Shown here: positions 17,444 through 26,018 of the stretch, one piece after another | Layout: every line of letters begins with the position of its first letter | Position numbering within the stretch: position 1 is the stretch's first letter | Assembly: GCA_903908265.1 (NCBI GenBank) | Contig: CAIVRI010000159.1 | Coordinates: 1 to 53,359 of the forward strand | Origin: an uncultured Pseudomonadota bacterium | GTDB taxonomy: Bacteria > Pseudomonadota > Gammaproteobacteria > Steroidobacterales > Steroidobacteraceae | Direction of reading: 5' to 3' | DNA length: 53,359 nt | Position numbers and translations under genes: made by a program | The notes under the pieces: model-generated | The model's input: the letters and a program-made list of their open reading frames with translations, nothing else | Databases searched by the model: none | Told to the model about the DNA's origin: nothing

Positions 17444-17965
17444 CTACGACTCGGGGGTGCGCGGTTTCTGCGACGGCGCGGCTTCCGATGTGCCTGGCGT
17501 GTTGGGCCGACGGCCGCTCGACACAAAGGTGGCGACCAATCGTTCTTGCAGTTGGGTCCAGTAGTCGAGGTTTTGTTTGGCGATTTCAGCGAGTGAGCCG
17601 ACCGGTGTTTGTGAGAGGAGTTTCGCGACCTGGTCCTGCAACTTTTCTTGCTGCACGGCGAAAGCCGCGATGCTGGTTTCCAAGTAACGCGCCAAGAAGT
17701 CCTGCAGCCCGTTGCCGTAGAAGCGAATCATGGATTCCAGAACTTGGCTGGTCAGGATGGGTTTGCCAAACTGTTCCTGCTCGGCGATCACTTGCAGCAA
17801 TATCAGTCGGGTGATGTCGTCGCCCGTTTTGTCTTCGATGACGCGGACTTTCTCTCCCTGCACGATGAACTCGCGAATGTCCTCGAGCGTGACGTGTCTA
17901 GACTGGGATGCGTCGTAGAGACGACGGTTCGCATACTTTTTTATCAGTCGCTCGGGCTGGCTCAT
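17444..17965 (-). CDS. phaR: Polyhydroxyalkanoate synthesis repressor PhaR
   Basis: A 173-residue regulator with the PhaR N-terminal DNA-binding domain (RLIKKYANRRLYDASQSRHVTLEDI, read here as two parts: RLIKKYANRRLYD and SRHVTLEDIREFI) and the PHB accumulation domain (LLQVIAEQEQFGKP, YLETSIAAFAVQQEKL). In known systems PhaR binds both PHA granules and DNA, and represses the phasin gene and itself. Two TGC-N3-GCA-type palindromes lie 34-82 bases before its start and two more before the phasin gene. That supports autoregulation. The C-terminal tail is rich in Pro and Ser. Confidence 0.95.
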   Translation of the reverse strand: MSQPERLIKKYANRRLYDASQSRHVTLEDIREFIVQGEKVRVIEDKTGDDITRLILLQVIAEQEQFGKPILTSQVLESMIRFYGNGLQDFLARYLETSIAAFAVQQEKLQDQVAKLLSQTPVGSLAEIAKQNLDYWTQLQERLVATFVSSGRRPNTPGTSEAAPSQKPRTPES

Positions 17966-17998
17966 CGGTTGAGTCTAGCGCGTTTGGTAGGGCATTTC

Positions 17999-18009
17999 TC
18001 GCAGTGCAA
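17999..18009. promoter_or_regulatory. Candidate PhaR operator A (phaR upstream)
   Basis: TCGCAGTGCAA differs by one base from TTGC-N3-GCAA, the form seen at the phasin promoter. It lies 34 bases before the phaR start. Confidence 0.45.
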
Positions 18010-18036
18010 AATGTCCGATCGGGCCCTGACAGGTGA

Positions 18037-18047
18037 CTGCACCGCAA
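18037..18047. promoter_or_regulatory. Candidate PhaR operator B (phaR upstream)
   Basis: CTGCACCGCAA fits [CT]TGC-N3-GCA[AG] exactly. It lies 72 bases before the phaR start and 20 bases after the phasin stop, 38 bases centre to centre from operator A. Confidence 0.45.
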
Positions 18048-18066
18048 GGGTCCGCGGGGAGGGTCT

Positions 18067-18432
18067 TCAGGCGATGCGGGTGCCAGTCGGGGGTGCGTTC
18101 TTGGCGATGGCGGCCTCTTGTAACCACGTGCTGTAACCGGCGCGCAGCGTATCGGCCAATGCGGTCAGTTGCGTCTGCCGTTGGCTCTGGCGTGCAAGAT
18201 AGGCTTGCGTCAGCGTGGTTTGCGCGGCCAGATAGGCCGTGACTTCGCGGCTGGTTGTGCCGGTCTGTAGGGCAGCGATGGCGTATTCGATGGCGTCACC
18301 GGCAACGCCGTAACTATGGCGCACCAGGTGCTCAAACGAATGCACCGAGAGCGTCGCCAAGCCAGTCAACGATTCGGCAGCCCATGCGGTCTGCTCTGAG
18401 AAGCCATTGATTTCGCCAGTGGGGTTCGTCAT
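18067..18432 (-). CDS. Phasin family protein
   Basis: A 121-residue, mostly helical, Ala/Thr/Gln-rich protein without membrane segments or signal. Composition, size and position between phaR and phaC fit a phasin, the amphipathic coat protein of PHA granules. Sequence identity alone is not decisive, since phasins diverge widely. ATG 18432 is chosen; a GGAAG lies about 10 bases upstream, and starting there leaves room for the promoter with its palindromes. It is divergent from phaC, with 151 bases between the starts. Confidence 0.8.
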   Translation of the reverse strand: MTNPTGEINGFSEQTAWAAESLTGLATLSVHSFEHLVRHSYGVAGDAIEYAIAALQTGTTSREVTAYLAAQTTLTQAYLARQSQRQTQLTALADTLRAGYSTWLQEAAIAKNAPPTGTRIA

Positions 18433-18453
18433 GGTAGGGGATCTTCCGCTTTG

Positions 18454-18464
18454 TTGCAGTGCAG
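18454..18464. promoter_or_regulatory. Candidate PhaR operator C (phasin promoter, -10/start side)
   Basis: TTGCAGTGCAG fits the TGC-N3-GCA palindrome. It overlaps the downstream end of the proposed -10 (TATACT on the minus strand, 18463-18468) and would cover the transcription start. Confidence 0.55.
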
Positions 18465-18490
18465 TATACGGCATTTCTTTTGCAGCGCAA
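18463..18490 (-). promoter_or_regulatory. Candidate phasin promoter
   Basis: On the minus strand TTGCGC (18485-18490) and TATACT (18463-18468) are 16 bases apart. The -10 is good (5 of 6), the -35 poor. The -35 lies inside operator D and the -10 touches operator C. Confidence 0.45.
18480..18490. promoter_or_regulatory. Candidate PhaR operator D (phasin promoter, -35 side)
   Basis: TTGCAGCGCAA has perfectly symmetric TTGC/GCAA arms. Its centre is 26 bases, about 2.5 helical turns, from operator C. Confidence 0.55.
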
Positions 18491-18583
18491 CAAGAATCTA
18501 ATTCGATCATTAGTCATTAAAAACATAAAGTTACATCTGATGCGCGGTAGTAAAGCCGGTGGCTTGCGTCGGCGGGCGAGCCG

Positions 18584-19909
18584 ATGACAGTGTTTGCCCA
18601 TCTGCCGGGTGCTGAAGCGCTTGCTACGTTTTATGCGCGTTTTGCGAACGCGGTACGTGACGGGCACCTCGCCGAGGCGAGGGAGCCCCTGATTGCCGAT
18701 GTGCTGCGGATGGCGCAGGCGTGGGTGCAAGCAATGCCCCCAGCCATGGCAGTGCCGGATCTGCCGGCCGCTGGCGGCTTGCGCGCGGCACTGGGGCCGT
18801 GGCTTGCCATGGCCGAGACGGCGTATCAGCAGTGGGTACGTTCAGAGGCTGCGGATGCGCTGATCGGAGCCTGGACGGCGGGCGTTGCGATCCCACAAGG
18901 GCGTCATGCCGCTGCCATGGGTGCGGGCGAGGCGCTCGGCCAGGCCGCGCTGGACGCGGTGGGGCTGCCGGCCGAGGGGATGGCGCGCACCCTGATCCAT
19001 GCCGACGGTAGCGCGCGGGTCTATCGCTATGGGGACCGGCTCTCTACGCAGTCTACGCCACTGCTGATCGTTTATGCCTTTGTGAACCGCCCTTCGATCC
19101 TCGATCTCGCACCGGATCGTTCGTTGATTCGCGGCCTCGTTGCCGCGGGTCGCGCGGTCTATCTGCTCGATTGGGGCGATCCGCAGCCTGCGGATGCGGC
19201 GCGATCCCTCGAGGATTACATTACTGGCACACTGGATCGGGCGGTGCGCGTGGTGGGTGGCCGGCGAGCAGTCGACTTGCTCGGCGTCTGTCAGGGCGGA
19301 GTGCTCTCACTGGTCTACGCGGCCCATCGTCCACGTCGGGTGCGGCGGCTGATCACCATGGTGACGCCGGTCGATTGCCGAACCCCCGACGATCTGCTCT
19401 CGCACTGGATCCAGCCGGTTGCGCCGATGACCTGGGCAATGGGCTCTGGGCAGGTGTCAGGGCGTCTATTGGACCTCGCGTTTCAGTGCTTGGCGCCCTA
19501 TCGGGTGGGGCTGGGCAAAGTGCTGGACCTGATCGACCATGCAGCCGACCCGTTATGGGTCCAGCGCTTCCGGCGCATGGAACGCTGGGTCCACGATTGT
19601 CCGGATCAACCGGGTCGTGCATTCGCTGAGTTTGTTCGTTATTTTTACCAACAAAATCAGCTCTTTAATGGGACTTTTGTGTTGGCTGGCCGACCCCTGA
19701 ATCTGCGCCAAATTCAGGCGCCGATCCTGAATGTGTATGGCTTGCATGACCACGTTGTGCCGCCGGCCGCATCGCGCGCATTGGCGGGGCTGACCGCCTC
19801 CAAGCGCTACGCAGAGCTGGCCATGCCCACCGGCCACATCGGCATTTTTGTCAGTGCCCGCGCGATCGGACTGCCGGCCCAATTGGGCGCGTGGCTTGCC
19901 CGTCGCTGA
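18584..19909 (+). CDS. phaC: Class III-type PHA synthase PhaC with N-terminal extension
   Basis: A 441-residue alpha/beta-hydrolase that polymerises hydroxyacyl-CoA. The nucleophile Cys236 sits in GVCQGG, the class III form of the lipase box. Asp389 (YGLHDHVVPP) and His418 (PTGHIGIF) complete the triad. The spacings of 153 and 29 residues equal those I recall for Allochromatium vinosum PhaC (Cys149, Asp302, His331). That enzyme is about 355 residues, so this one carries roughly 87 extra residues at the N-terminus. Class III synthases normally need a PhaE partner encoded next door. None is seen here. A phasin gene is divergent upstream and a MaoC hydratase follows 46 bases downstream. Confidence 0.9.
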   Translation: MTVFAHLPGAEALATFYARFANAVRDGHLAEAREPLIADVLRMAQAWVQAMPPAMAVPDLPAAGGLRAALGPWLAMAETAYQQWVRSEAADALIGAWTAGVAIPQGRHAAAMGAGEALGQAALDAVGLPAEGMARTLIHADGSARVYRYGDRLSTQSTPLLIVYAFVNRPSILDLAPDRSLIRGLVAAGRAVYLLDWGDPQPADAARSLEDYITGTLDRAVRVVGGRRAVDLLGVCQGGVLSLVYAAHRPRRVRRLITMVTPVDCRTPDDLLSHWIQPVAPMTWAMGSGQVSGRLLDLAFQCLAPYRVGLGKVLDLIDHAADPLWVQRFRRMERWVHDCPDQPGRAFAEFVRYFYQQNQLFNGTFVLAGRPLNLRQIQAPILNVYGLHDHVVPPAASRALAGLTASKRYAELAMPTGHIGIFVSARAIGLPAQLGAWLARR

Positions 19910-19955
19910 GCGCCGCCTTCGGCTATGATCCGTGCCTTCATTATGGAGTCCTCCC

Positions 19956-20423
19956 ATGTCTCTTGAAACGGTTCGCGCAGAATTAGGTACTCAGATCGGC
20001 CAGGATCTCTTTGTCAGCGACTGGGTACAGATCACGCAGGAGCGTGTGAACGCGTTCGCGCAGGCTACCGATGATCACCAATGGATCCACACCAATCCCG
20101 AGCGGGCGGCTGCCGAGTCGCCGTGGAAGGCCACGATCGCCCATGGCTACCTGACACTGTCCTTGTATCCGATGATCCGTGGGATCGTGGAGGAGGGGAA
20201 GCCAGCCTTTCCCGGTCTGCGCACCGTGATCAATTATGGTCTTAACAAGGTGCGTTTCACGGCCGCTGTGAAGGTGGGTGCCCGGGTACGCGGTCGCTCC
20301 AAACTGCTCGCCATTGCCGATTTCGAGGGGGGCTTCATGCTCACCGAGGAGTTCACCATGGAGATCGAGGGTGAGAAAAAGCCGGCCTGTATTGCCGAAA
20401 TTCTGATGCGGTATTACTTTTAA
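19956..20423 (+). CDS. MaoC family (R)-specific enoyl-CoA hydratase
   Basis: A 155-residue single hot-dog domain protein. The hydratase-2 motif is ATDDHQWIHTNPERA, with the catalytic Asp and His five residues apart, then GYLTLSL. Family members add water to trans-2-enoyl-CoA to give (R)-3-hydroxyacyl-CoA. Placed 46 bases behind phaC, it most likely feeds beta-oxidation intermediates to the synthase, the role called PhaJ elsewhere. A GGAG lies 7 bases before ATG 19956. A long hairpin follows the gene. Confidence 0.88.
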   Translation: MSLETVRAELGTQIGQDLFVSDWVQITQERVNAFAQATDDHQWIHTNPERAAAESPWKATIAHGYLTLSLYPMIRGIVEEGKPAFPGLRTVINYGLNKVRFTAAVKVGARVRGRSKLLAIADFEGGFMLTEEFTMEIEGEKKPACIAEILMRYYF

Positions 20424-20432
20424 AGGCCTGAG

Positions 20433-20483
20433 AGGGGCGTTTGACCGATCGCAGCTCGGATCGGTAGGCAAGCCCCTTTCTCT
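20433..20483 (+). terminator. Long hairpin terminator after the PHA unit
   Basis: An outer stem AGGGGC/GCCCCT and an inner stem ACCGATC/GATCGGT form one long hairpin, followed by TTTCTCT. It lies 9 bases after the MaoC stop. Confidence 0.75.
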
Positions 20484-20622
20484 ATTAAAAACAGCCTATT
20501 AAGTTCAAAGGGATGCGCGCTATAGCCGCCCTTCGGGTAGACTAGAGACGTCTCCAACCCAGCCGAACCCTCGACCGAGGACCGGCGCCCCCGATGGGCC
20601 TGTGGTTGGCTGACGAGGAATC

Positions 20623-22122
20623 ATGGCTACCAGTCCCTATCAGCAACTCGAGGACGAGTTTCGTCGCCTGCACGCGTTCCGTGGTGCGCTCGCCATCTTG
20701 CGCTGGGATGCGGCGGTCGTCATGCCGCGCGGTAGTGCGGATGTGCGCGGCGAACAATTGGCGGCGCTCGAAACCGAATGCCACGCGATTCTGACGTCAC
20801 CAAAAGTCTCGCGCTTGATCGAGCGTGCGCAAGCCAGTGTGGGTTCGCTAGAAGATTGGCAGGTCGCCAACTTGCGTGAGATGCGTCGTCAGCGTGACCA
20901 CTCGCTCGCCATGCCGAATGCACTGATCTCGCGCCTAGCCAAAGCGACGGCTCGCGCCGAAGTCCATTGGGCTGAGGCGCGCCGTACCCGCCGCTACGCG
21001 GATGTCGCGCCGCACTTGGCCGAAGTGGTGGCTTTGACGCGCGATCGCGCGTCCTTGCTCGGGCACCATTTGGGCTTGGATCCGTATGATGCGCTGCTCG
21101 ACGAATTCAGTCCCGGCATGCTCACCTCCGCAATTGATCCGTTATTTAAAACCCTCGGTCGCCGACTACCGGCGCTGGTGCAGGAAAGTTTGACCTTGCA
21201 GGCGACCATGCCGGCATTGCCGATCGAAGGAAAGTTCTCTTCGAGCCGTCAGCGTGCACTCTGTGTCGAGGCGATGAAGGCGCTGGGCTTTCCATTTGAG
21301 CGTGGGCGCCTGGATGAGTCCGAAGACTCCTTCACCGAAGGCATCACGGGCGATCTACGCGTCACGACGCATTTCGAGGCCGCCGACCCGTTTCAAGGGT
21401 TGCTCGCCGCTTTGCATGAAACCGGTCACGCGCTCTATCAGTTGGGGTTGCCGTTGGAATGGCGCGACCAACCGGTTGGACGGAGTCGAGGGCTCGCGCT
21501 CGAGGAAAGTCAGTCGCTGCTGCTGGAAATGTGCGTCGTGCGCAGCCGGCCGTTCCTGACGTACTTGCGGCCGATGCTGGAGCGTCATCTGGGCGCGGCG
21601 GGTCCCGCTTGGGAAGTGGAAAACCTCTATCGTCTGTTCACGCGTGTACACGCAAGTCCGCTGCGCATCGACGCGGACGAACTGACCTATCTATCTCACG
21701 TGCTGTTGCGTTACGACCTTGAGCAGCAGTTGATCTCTGGTCAACTCGCGGCGGTGGATCTTGCCGACGCTTGGAATGCAGCGGCTGAATCCCGCCTCGG
21801 TGTGCGTCCTCAAGATGACGTGGACGGGTGTTTGCAAGACGACCATTGGGCAGGGGGGCAGTTTGGCTACTTCCCAGCACATGCGCTTGGTGGGTTGATT
21901 GCGATGCAGTTATGGGAAGCCCTTCGCAACGACGTGGAGGATCTGGACGCGGCGATCGCGCGTGGTGACTTTAGCGCCCTGAACGGTTGGTTACGCACCA
22001 ACGTCCATGGCGTCGGCGCGCGTTCCAACGTGCAGGATCTCGTCAAGGACGCAACGGGTCACGCACTATCCGCGTTACCGGCGCTGCGCTATCTCGAAGC
22101 AAAATATCTCGAGCCGCGCTGA
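20623..22122 (+). CDS. Carboxypeptidase, peptidase family M32
   Basis: A 499-residue metallocarboxypeptidase. The zinc motif HETGH lies in [13 protein letters not shown] near residue 265. A downstream [10 protein letters not shown] supplies the third ligand Glu. The length and the family block at the N-terminus ([14 protein letters not shown]) fit M32 enzymes such as Taq carboxypeptidase, which trim C-terminal residues from peptides in the cytosol. It is the first gene of a seven-gene coupled unit; its stop TGA shares one base with the ttcA start. Two other genes of the unit are also peptide-related. Confidence 0.93.
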   Translation: MATSPYQQLEDEFRRLHAFRGALAILRWDAAVVMPRGSADVRGEQLAALETECHAILTSPKVSRLIERAQASVGSLEDWQVANLREMRRQRDHSLAMPNALISRLAKATARAEVHWAEARRTRRYADVAPHLAEVVALTRDRASLLGHHLGLDPYDALLDEFSPGMLTSAIDPLFKTLGRRLPALVQESLTLQATMPALPIEGKFSSSRQRALCVEAMKALGFPFERGRLDESEDSFTEGITGDLRVTTHFEAADPFQGLLAALHETGHALYQLGLPLEWRDQPVGRSRGLALEESQSLLLEMCVVRSRPFLTYLRPMLERHLGAAGPAWEVENLYRLFTRVHASPLRIDADELTYLSHVLLRYDLEQQLISGQLAAVDLADAWNAAAESRLGVRPQDDVDGCLQDDHWAGGQFGYFPAHALGGLIAMQLWEALRNDVEDLDAAIARGDFSALNGWLRTNVHGVGARSNVQDLVKDATGHALSALPALRYLEAKYLEPR

Positions 22123-22982
22123 TGTCCGCCGTAGAGTTGCCGATACCAATCGTGTTGCCAGTGCCGGTCAAGGCAGCAGTACGGCCTTCAGGGACCTTTA
22201 AGAAGCTGCAGGCCGAGTTGCGTGGGTTGGTCGGTAAAGCGATCGCCGATTACGGCATGATCCAGGAGGGCGATCGCGTGATGGTTTGCCTGTCCGGCGG
22301 CAAAGACTCTTACACGATGCTCGACCTGCTGCTGTCACTCAAGCGTAGCGCGCCGGTGAATTTCGAACTCATCGCGGTCAATCTCGATCAGAAGCAGCCG
22401 GGCTTCCCGGCGCATGTGCTGCCTGACTACTTGACCGCGCTCGGCGTGCAGTGGCATGTCATTGAGCAAGATACGTATTCGGTGGTCAAACGGCTCATCC
22501 CTGAGGGGCGCACCATGTGTAGCCTGTGCTCGCGGATGCGACGCGGCGCCTTGTACCGTTGGGCCGATGAGAATGGCATTACCAAGATCGCACTCGGTCA
22601 CCATCGGGATGACCTCCTAGAGACGTTGTTCCTGAATCTGTTCTACGGCGGCAAACTAAAAGCGATGCCGCCTAAACTGCTGTCCGATGATGGACGGCAT
22701 ATTGTGATCCGCCCACTGGCCTACGTGCCGGAGCGCGAGATTGCACGCTACGCGCGGGCGCGCCAATTTCCGATTATCCCGTGTACGTTGTGCGGTTCGC
22801 AGGCAAATCTCCAGCGGCAAGTGATTGGCCGGATGCTGACGACGTGGGAGCAGGAGTTTCCGGGTCGGATCGAGTCTATTTTTGCGGCAATGCGCGACGT
22901 CGTGCCGTCGCAACTGGCTGATCCACAGTTGTTTGATTTCCTCGGGCTGGATGTCCGTCGTGGGTCGGTCGCCGACGTATGA
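22122..22982 (+). CDS. ttcA: tRNA 2-thiocytidine(32) synthetase TtcA
   Basis: A 286-residue PP-loop ATPase that thiolates cytidine 32 in tRNA. The PP-loop is [14 protein letters not shown]. Two CxxC pairs, CSLC and CTLC, hold the iron-sulfur cluster as in TtcA, and [19 protein letters not shown] is the conserved central block. The start overlaps the peptidase stop as TGATG. The stop overlaps the next start by 4 bp. There is no evident functional link with its neighbours beyond cotranscription. Confidence 0.95.
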   Translation: MSAVELPIPIVLPVPVKAAVRPSGTFKKLQAELRGLVGKAIADYGMIQEGDRVMVCLSGGKDSYTMLDLLLSLKRSAPVNFELIAVNLDQKQPGFPAHVLPDYLTALGVQWHVIEQDTYSVVKRLIPEGRTMCSLCSRMRRGALYRWADENGITKIALGHHRDDLLETLFLNLFYGGKLKAMPPKLLSDDGRHIVIRPLAYVPEREIARYARARQFPIIPCTLCGSQANLQRQVIGRMLTTWEQEFPGRIESIFAAMRDVVPSQLADPQLFDFLGLDVRRGSVADV

Positions 22983-23962
22983 ATGGCGACGTGCCCGCGT
23001 CAGATGACGAGGCAACGGAACGGCTCCGGGATCGGTTTCGCGGACTCTTGCTGGGATTGGCGCTCGGAGATGCGCTGGGGGTCCCTGTCCAGCACCGTCG
23101 ACCCGGGTCGTTCAGTCGCGTAGGTGACTTATTGGGTGGCGGGCCTTACGACCTGCCGCGTGGTGCTTGGAGCGATGACACTGCCACGGCGTTGCACGCG
23201 GCCGATTCGCTAGTGGCGCTCGGAAATCTGGATCCAGTCGATTTGCAGGCGCGCTGGACCCGTTGGCAGCAGACTGGCGCGGGATCCGCAACTGGTCACT
23301 GCTTGGGTATCTCTGCGGCGCTCGCCGCTGCGTTGGCGCCCGTCTCTGCCGATTTATCGACATCTGTGCTCGACGGGGAACCGTTGCCTCGCGCCGCAGT
23401 GGCCGCTGCCTTTGGGTTCGGTGACGCCTCGTTTGCCGTGCAGTTGGCGGCGACGATGGCCCGTTGTACGCATCCGGCGCCGTTGGTGGTAGACACTACG
23501 CGCGTTTATGCGGTGCTGGTCATTGGCGCCCTGCAAGGGGCGACGCGGGACCAGTTGCTGGGTGAAAAATTCCTGCCCGAACCGTTCTGTCTGGGTTTGC
23601 GCCCGCTCGCGCGCCTCGTCAGAGACCTTCACGCGGGCTCCTGGCAACATGCGCAGGATCCCATTGCGGAGGGTAGTGCGCGTGCCGATGCGGTCGGAAC
23701 CCTGATGCTGACCTATGGCGCCCTCTCAGCCGGGCGATCCTTCAAGGATATGGTGCTCGCGGCGGTCAATGCGGGGCGTAACGCCGATCTCTCGGGTGCT
23801 GTGGTGGGAGCGCTTGCCGGTGCGCTCTATGGCGCGGCCGCTCTGCCTGTGCATTGGCTGGCCGCCTTAACGGATCGAGAGGGTATCGAGCGCCGTGCGG
23901 ATCGATTGCTCGTCGCTTCGTTGACGCGGTTACTCGATGCGTCTTCGGAGGTATCTGCGTGA
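22979..23962 (+). CDS. ADP-ribosylglycohydrolase-like protein with altered metal site
   Basis: A 327-residue all-helical protein of the DraG/ARH fold. The first motif is [17 protein letters not shown] and the first metal motif is WSDDTATAL (near residue 64), both canonical. The second metal motif, usually G-x-D-x-DT-x-x-x-x-G, reads [20 protein letters not shown] near residue 268: the first Asp is Asn and the Thr is Leu. Normal members remove ADP-ribose from proteins or small molecules using two magnesium ions. The change may weaken one metal or shift the activity. It overlaps ttcA by 4 bp and the metallopeptidase gene by 4 bp. Confidence 0.85.
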   Translation: MNGDVPASDDEATERLRDRFRGLLLGLALGDALGVPVQHRRPGSFSRVGDLLGGGPYDLPRGAWSDDTATALHAADSLVALGNLDPVDLQARWTRWQQTGAGSATGHCLGISAALAAALAPVSADLSTSVLDGEPLPRAAVAAAFGFGDASFAVQLAATMARCTHPAPLVVDTTRVYAVLVIGALQGATRDQLLGEKFLPEPFCLGLRPLARLVRDLHAGSWQHAQDPIAEGSARADAVGTLMLTYGALSAGRSFKDMVLAAVNAGRNADLSGAVVGALAGALYGAAALPVHWLAALTDREGIERRADRLLVASLTRLLDASSEVSA

Positions 23963-24984
23963 GTCCCCGGCGCCGCGCTCTGTGGTGGGTCAAGTTGGCG
24001 GATGAAGCGTTACTGGATCTGCGCTTCTGCGACTTGGGTCTGGTCTTGAGCGACTCTGCCGTGACCCCATTGGTGGATAAGCTGTATAGAGAGTTGGCTG
24101 CCCGCGGCTTATCGTTCCGGCCACACTGCTGGCTTGGCGAGGAGTGGTTTTCTGCCGATGGCGTGCCGGGATTTGCCATCCCCTTCTATTTGGCGCATCC
24201 GCGTCTGGCCCGCCTAGAACGCCGCCTCATGCGCGAAGTGGAAGGCGGGAATCGCAACTGGTGCCTGCGCATCCTTAGACATGAGGCTGCCCACGCGCTC
24301 GATAATGCCCATCGTCTACGTCGTCGTGCCGACTGGAAACGCGCCTTTGGTCTGCCGTCGAGGCCTTATCCGACCTCCTATCGTCCGCGTCCAGGGAGTC
24401 GACGTTACGTGCAGCATCTCGGTCAATGGTATGCACAGAGTCATCCGACTGAAGATTTCGCCGAAACCTTCGCCGTTTGGCTGAAGCCGCGCTCCAGTTG
24501 GCGTCAGGACTACGCAGAGTGGCCTGCACTAAGAAAGCTTATTTATATCGATCGTCTCATGGGTGAGTTGGTCGGCCAACCGGCACCGGTGCGTACCCGC
24601 GTGCAGGTGGAGCCTCTCAGTGAGTCAAAGCGAACGCTGCGCGAGCATTATGCCGAACGCCTTGCGCGCGTCGTGCCACCCACGCACCGGCGTGAGGATG
24701 CGTTGCTGCTGCGCGTTTTTTCGACAGAGCCTGCGCGCAGCCGAATAAGGGCTGCGACACTATTGCGTCGTCAACGATCGCGCTTTCACCGGGCTGTTGT
24801 GGCACACCGACCATGGCGGGATTACCTGATTCATCAGGTGATTCGTGCCGCTATCCGGCGCTGTGACGAGTTGGGTTTATACGTGGTCGGAGATCCGCGA
24901 CAGGCCGCGCGCCATGTAGAACGTATTCTGGTCCGTCTCGCACGGACCTTTGAGACTAGTGTCCGCCGTAGAGTCACTTTATGA
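23959..24984 (+). CDS. HExxH zinc metallopeptidase-like protein
   Basis: A 341-residue protein starting at GTG 23959, which has a perfect GGAGG 8 bases upstream and overlaps the previous stop by 4 bp. The motif RHEAAHALD (near residue 108) is a zinc-binding HExxH, and DFAETFAVWL (near residue 167) offers a Glu as third ligand, as in gluzincins. The C-terminal 150 residues are very basic and helical. I recognise it as the type annotated as putative zinc-binding metallopeptidase; the substrate is unknown. No signal peptide is seen, so it is cytosolic. Pairing with an ATP-grasp ligase suggests opposing steps on the same peptide. Confidence 0.8.
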   Translation: MSPRRRALWWVKLADEALLDLRFCDLGLVLSDSAVTPLVDKLYRELAARGLSFRPHCWLGEEWFSADGVPGFAIPFYLAHPRLARLERRLMREVEGGNRNWCLRILRHEAAHALDNAHRLRRRADWKRAFGLPSRPYPTSYRPRPGSRRYVQHLGQWYAQSHPTEDFAETFAVWLKPRSSWRQDYAEWPALRKLIYIDRLMGELVGQPAPVRTRVQVEPLSESKRTLREHYAERLARVVPPTHRREDALLLRVFSTEPARSRIRAATLLRRQRSRFHRAVVAHRPWRDYLIHQVIRAAIRRCDELGLYVVGDPRQAARHVERILVRLARTFETSVRRRVTL

Positions 24985-26015
24985 AGAAACAACGCATCCT
25001 CGTGATCATGCACGAGAGTCTCGTGCCGCCTAATTCGCTGGAGGGTCTCGAGCAAAGTGTTATTGACGAATGGCGGACCGAATATGACGTGGTGACCCAC
25101 TTGAGAGCGGCCGGTCATGAGGTGCGCTGTTTAGGTGTCTACGGCAGTCTGACGGATTTGAAAGCGTCGATTCAGGAGTGGCGACCTGATGTGGTCTTCA
25201 ATTTGCTGGAGGAGTTTGATGGGCTGGTCAATCAAGATCACCACGTGGTGGCGTTCCTAGAGCTGCTGAAGCAGCCGTATACCGGCTGCAATCCGCGTGG
25301 CCTCATGCTCTCTCGAGACAAGGTACTCACCAAGCAGCTGCTGTCCTATCACCGCATTCCAAGTCCACAGTTTGCGGTATTCCAGAAGGGCAAGCGTATT
25401 CAATTGCCTGCTCGGTTGCGCTACCCGCTATTTGTAAAATCGGCCACCGATGATGCCTCTTTGGGCATTGCGCAGGCCTCGATTTGCCATGAGCCGACGA
25501 CGCTGCGTCAGCGCATTGAGTTTGTGCATCAGCAAACATCGAGTGATGCCTTAGTAGAAGAGTACGTTGAGGGGCGTGAGATTTATGTCGGTGTGTTAGG
25601 CAACACCCGTTTAACGACGCTGCCGATCTGGGAGCTAAAATTCGGGACGTTGCCGGAGGATAGTGCGCCCATCGCGACGCGACGGGTCAAATGGGATCGG
25701 CGTTATCAGGCGCGGCATGGCATCTACACAGAGGCGGCCCAAGATCTTCCGGACGCGGTGGTGGCTGAGTTGCACCGACTGACGCGACGCATCTGTCGGG
25801 CCTTGCATTTGACCGGCTACGCCCGGGTCGACTTTAGGGTTCGGCCTGACGGACGCGTGTTTGCGCTGGAGGCGAATGCCAACCCCATTCTGGCGCAGGA
25901 AGAGGTGTTCGCGCGGTCCGCTAACGTCGCGGGCTTGCGTTACGATGGATTGCTTGCGCGCATACTGTCGCTGGGTGCGAGTTATCAGGCGACGTGGCGT
26001 GTGGGTGGAGGTTGA
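24981..26015 (+). CDS. ATP-grasp ligase, D-Ala-D-Ala ligase-like
   Basis: A 344-residue ATP-grasp protein. Visible features are SRDKVLTKQLL (central domain), PLFVKSATDDASLGIA (nucleotide lysine and loop), LVEEYVEGREIYVGVLG and the magnesium site VFALEANANPIL. The fold joins a carboxylate to an amine through an acyl-phosphate. The best resemblance is to the D-alanine-D-alanine ligase superfamily, but the N-terminal substrate domain differs from true Ddl, and true ddl normally sits in the division cluster. It overlaps the metallopeptidase gene by 4 bp. It may make or extend a small peptide. Confidence 0.82.
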   Translation: MKKQRILVIMHESLVPPNSLEGLEQSVIDEWRTEYDVVTHLRAAGHEVRCLGVYGSLTDLKASIQEWRPDVVFNLLEEFDGLVNQDHHVVAFLELLKQPYTGCNPRGLMLSRDKVLTKQLLSYHRIPSPQFAVFQKGKRIQLPARLRYPLFVKSATDDASLGIAQASICHEPTTLRQRIEFVHQQTSSDALVEEYVEGREIYVGVLGNTRLTTLPIWELKFGTLPEDSAPIATRRVKWDRRYQARHGIYTEAAQDLPDAVVAELHRLTRRICRALHLTGYARVDFRVRPDGRVFALEANANPILAQEEVFARSANVAGLRYDGLLARILSLGASYQATWRVGGG

Positions 26016-26018
26016 TCA

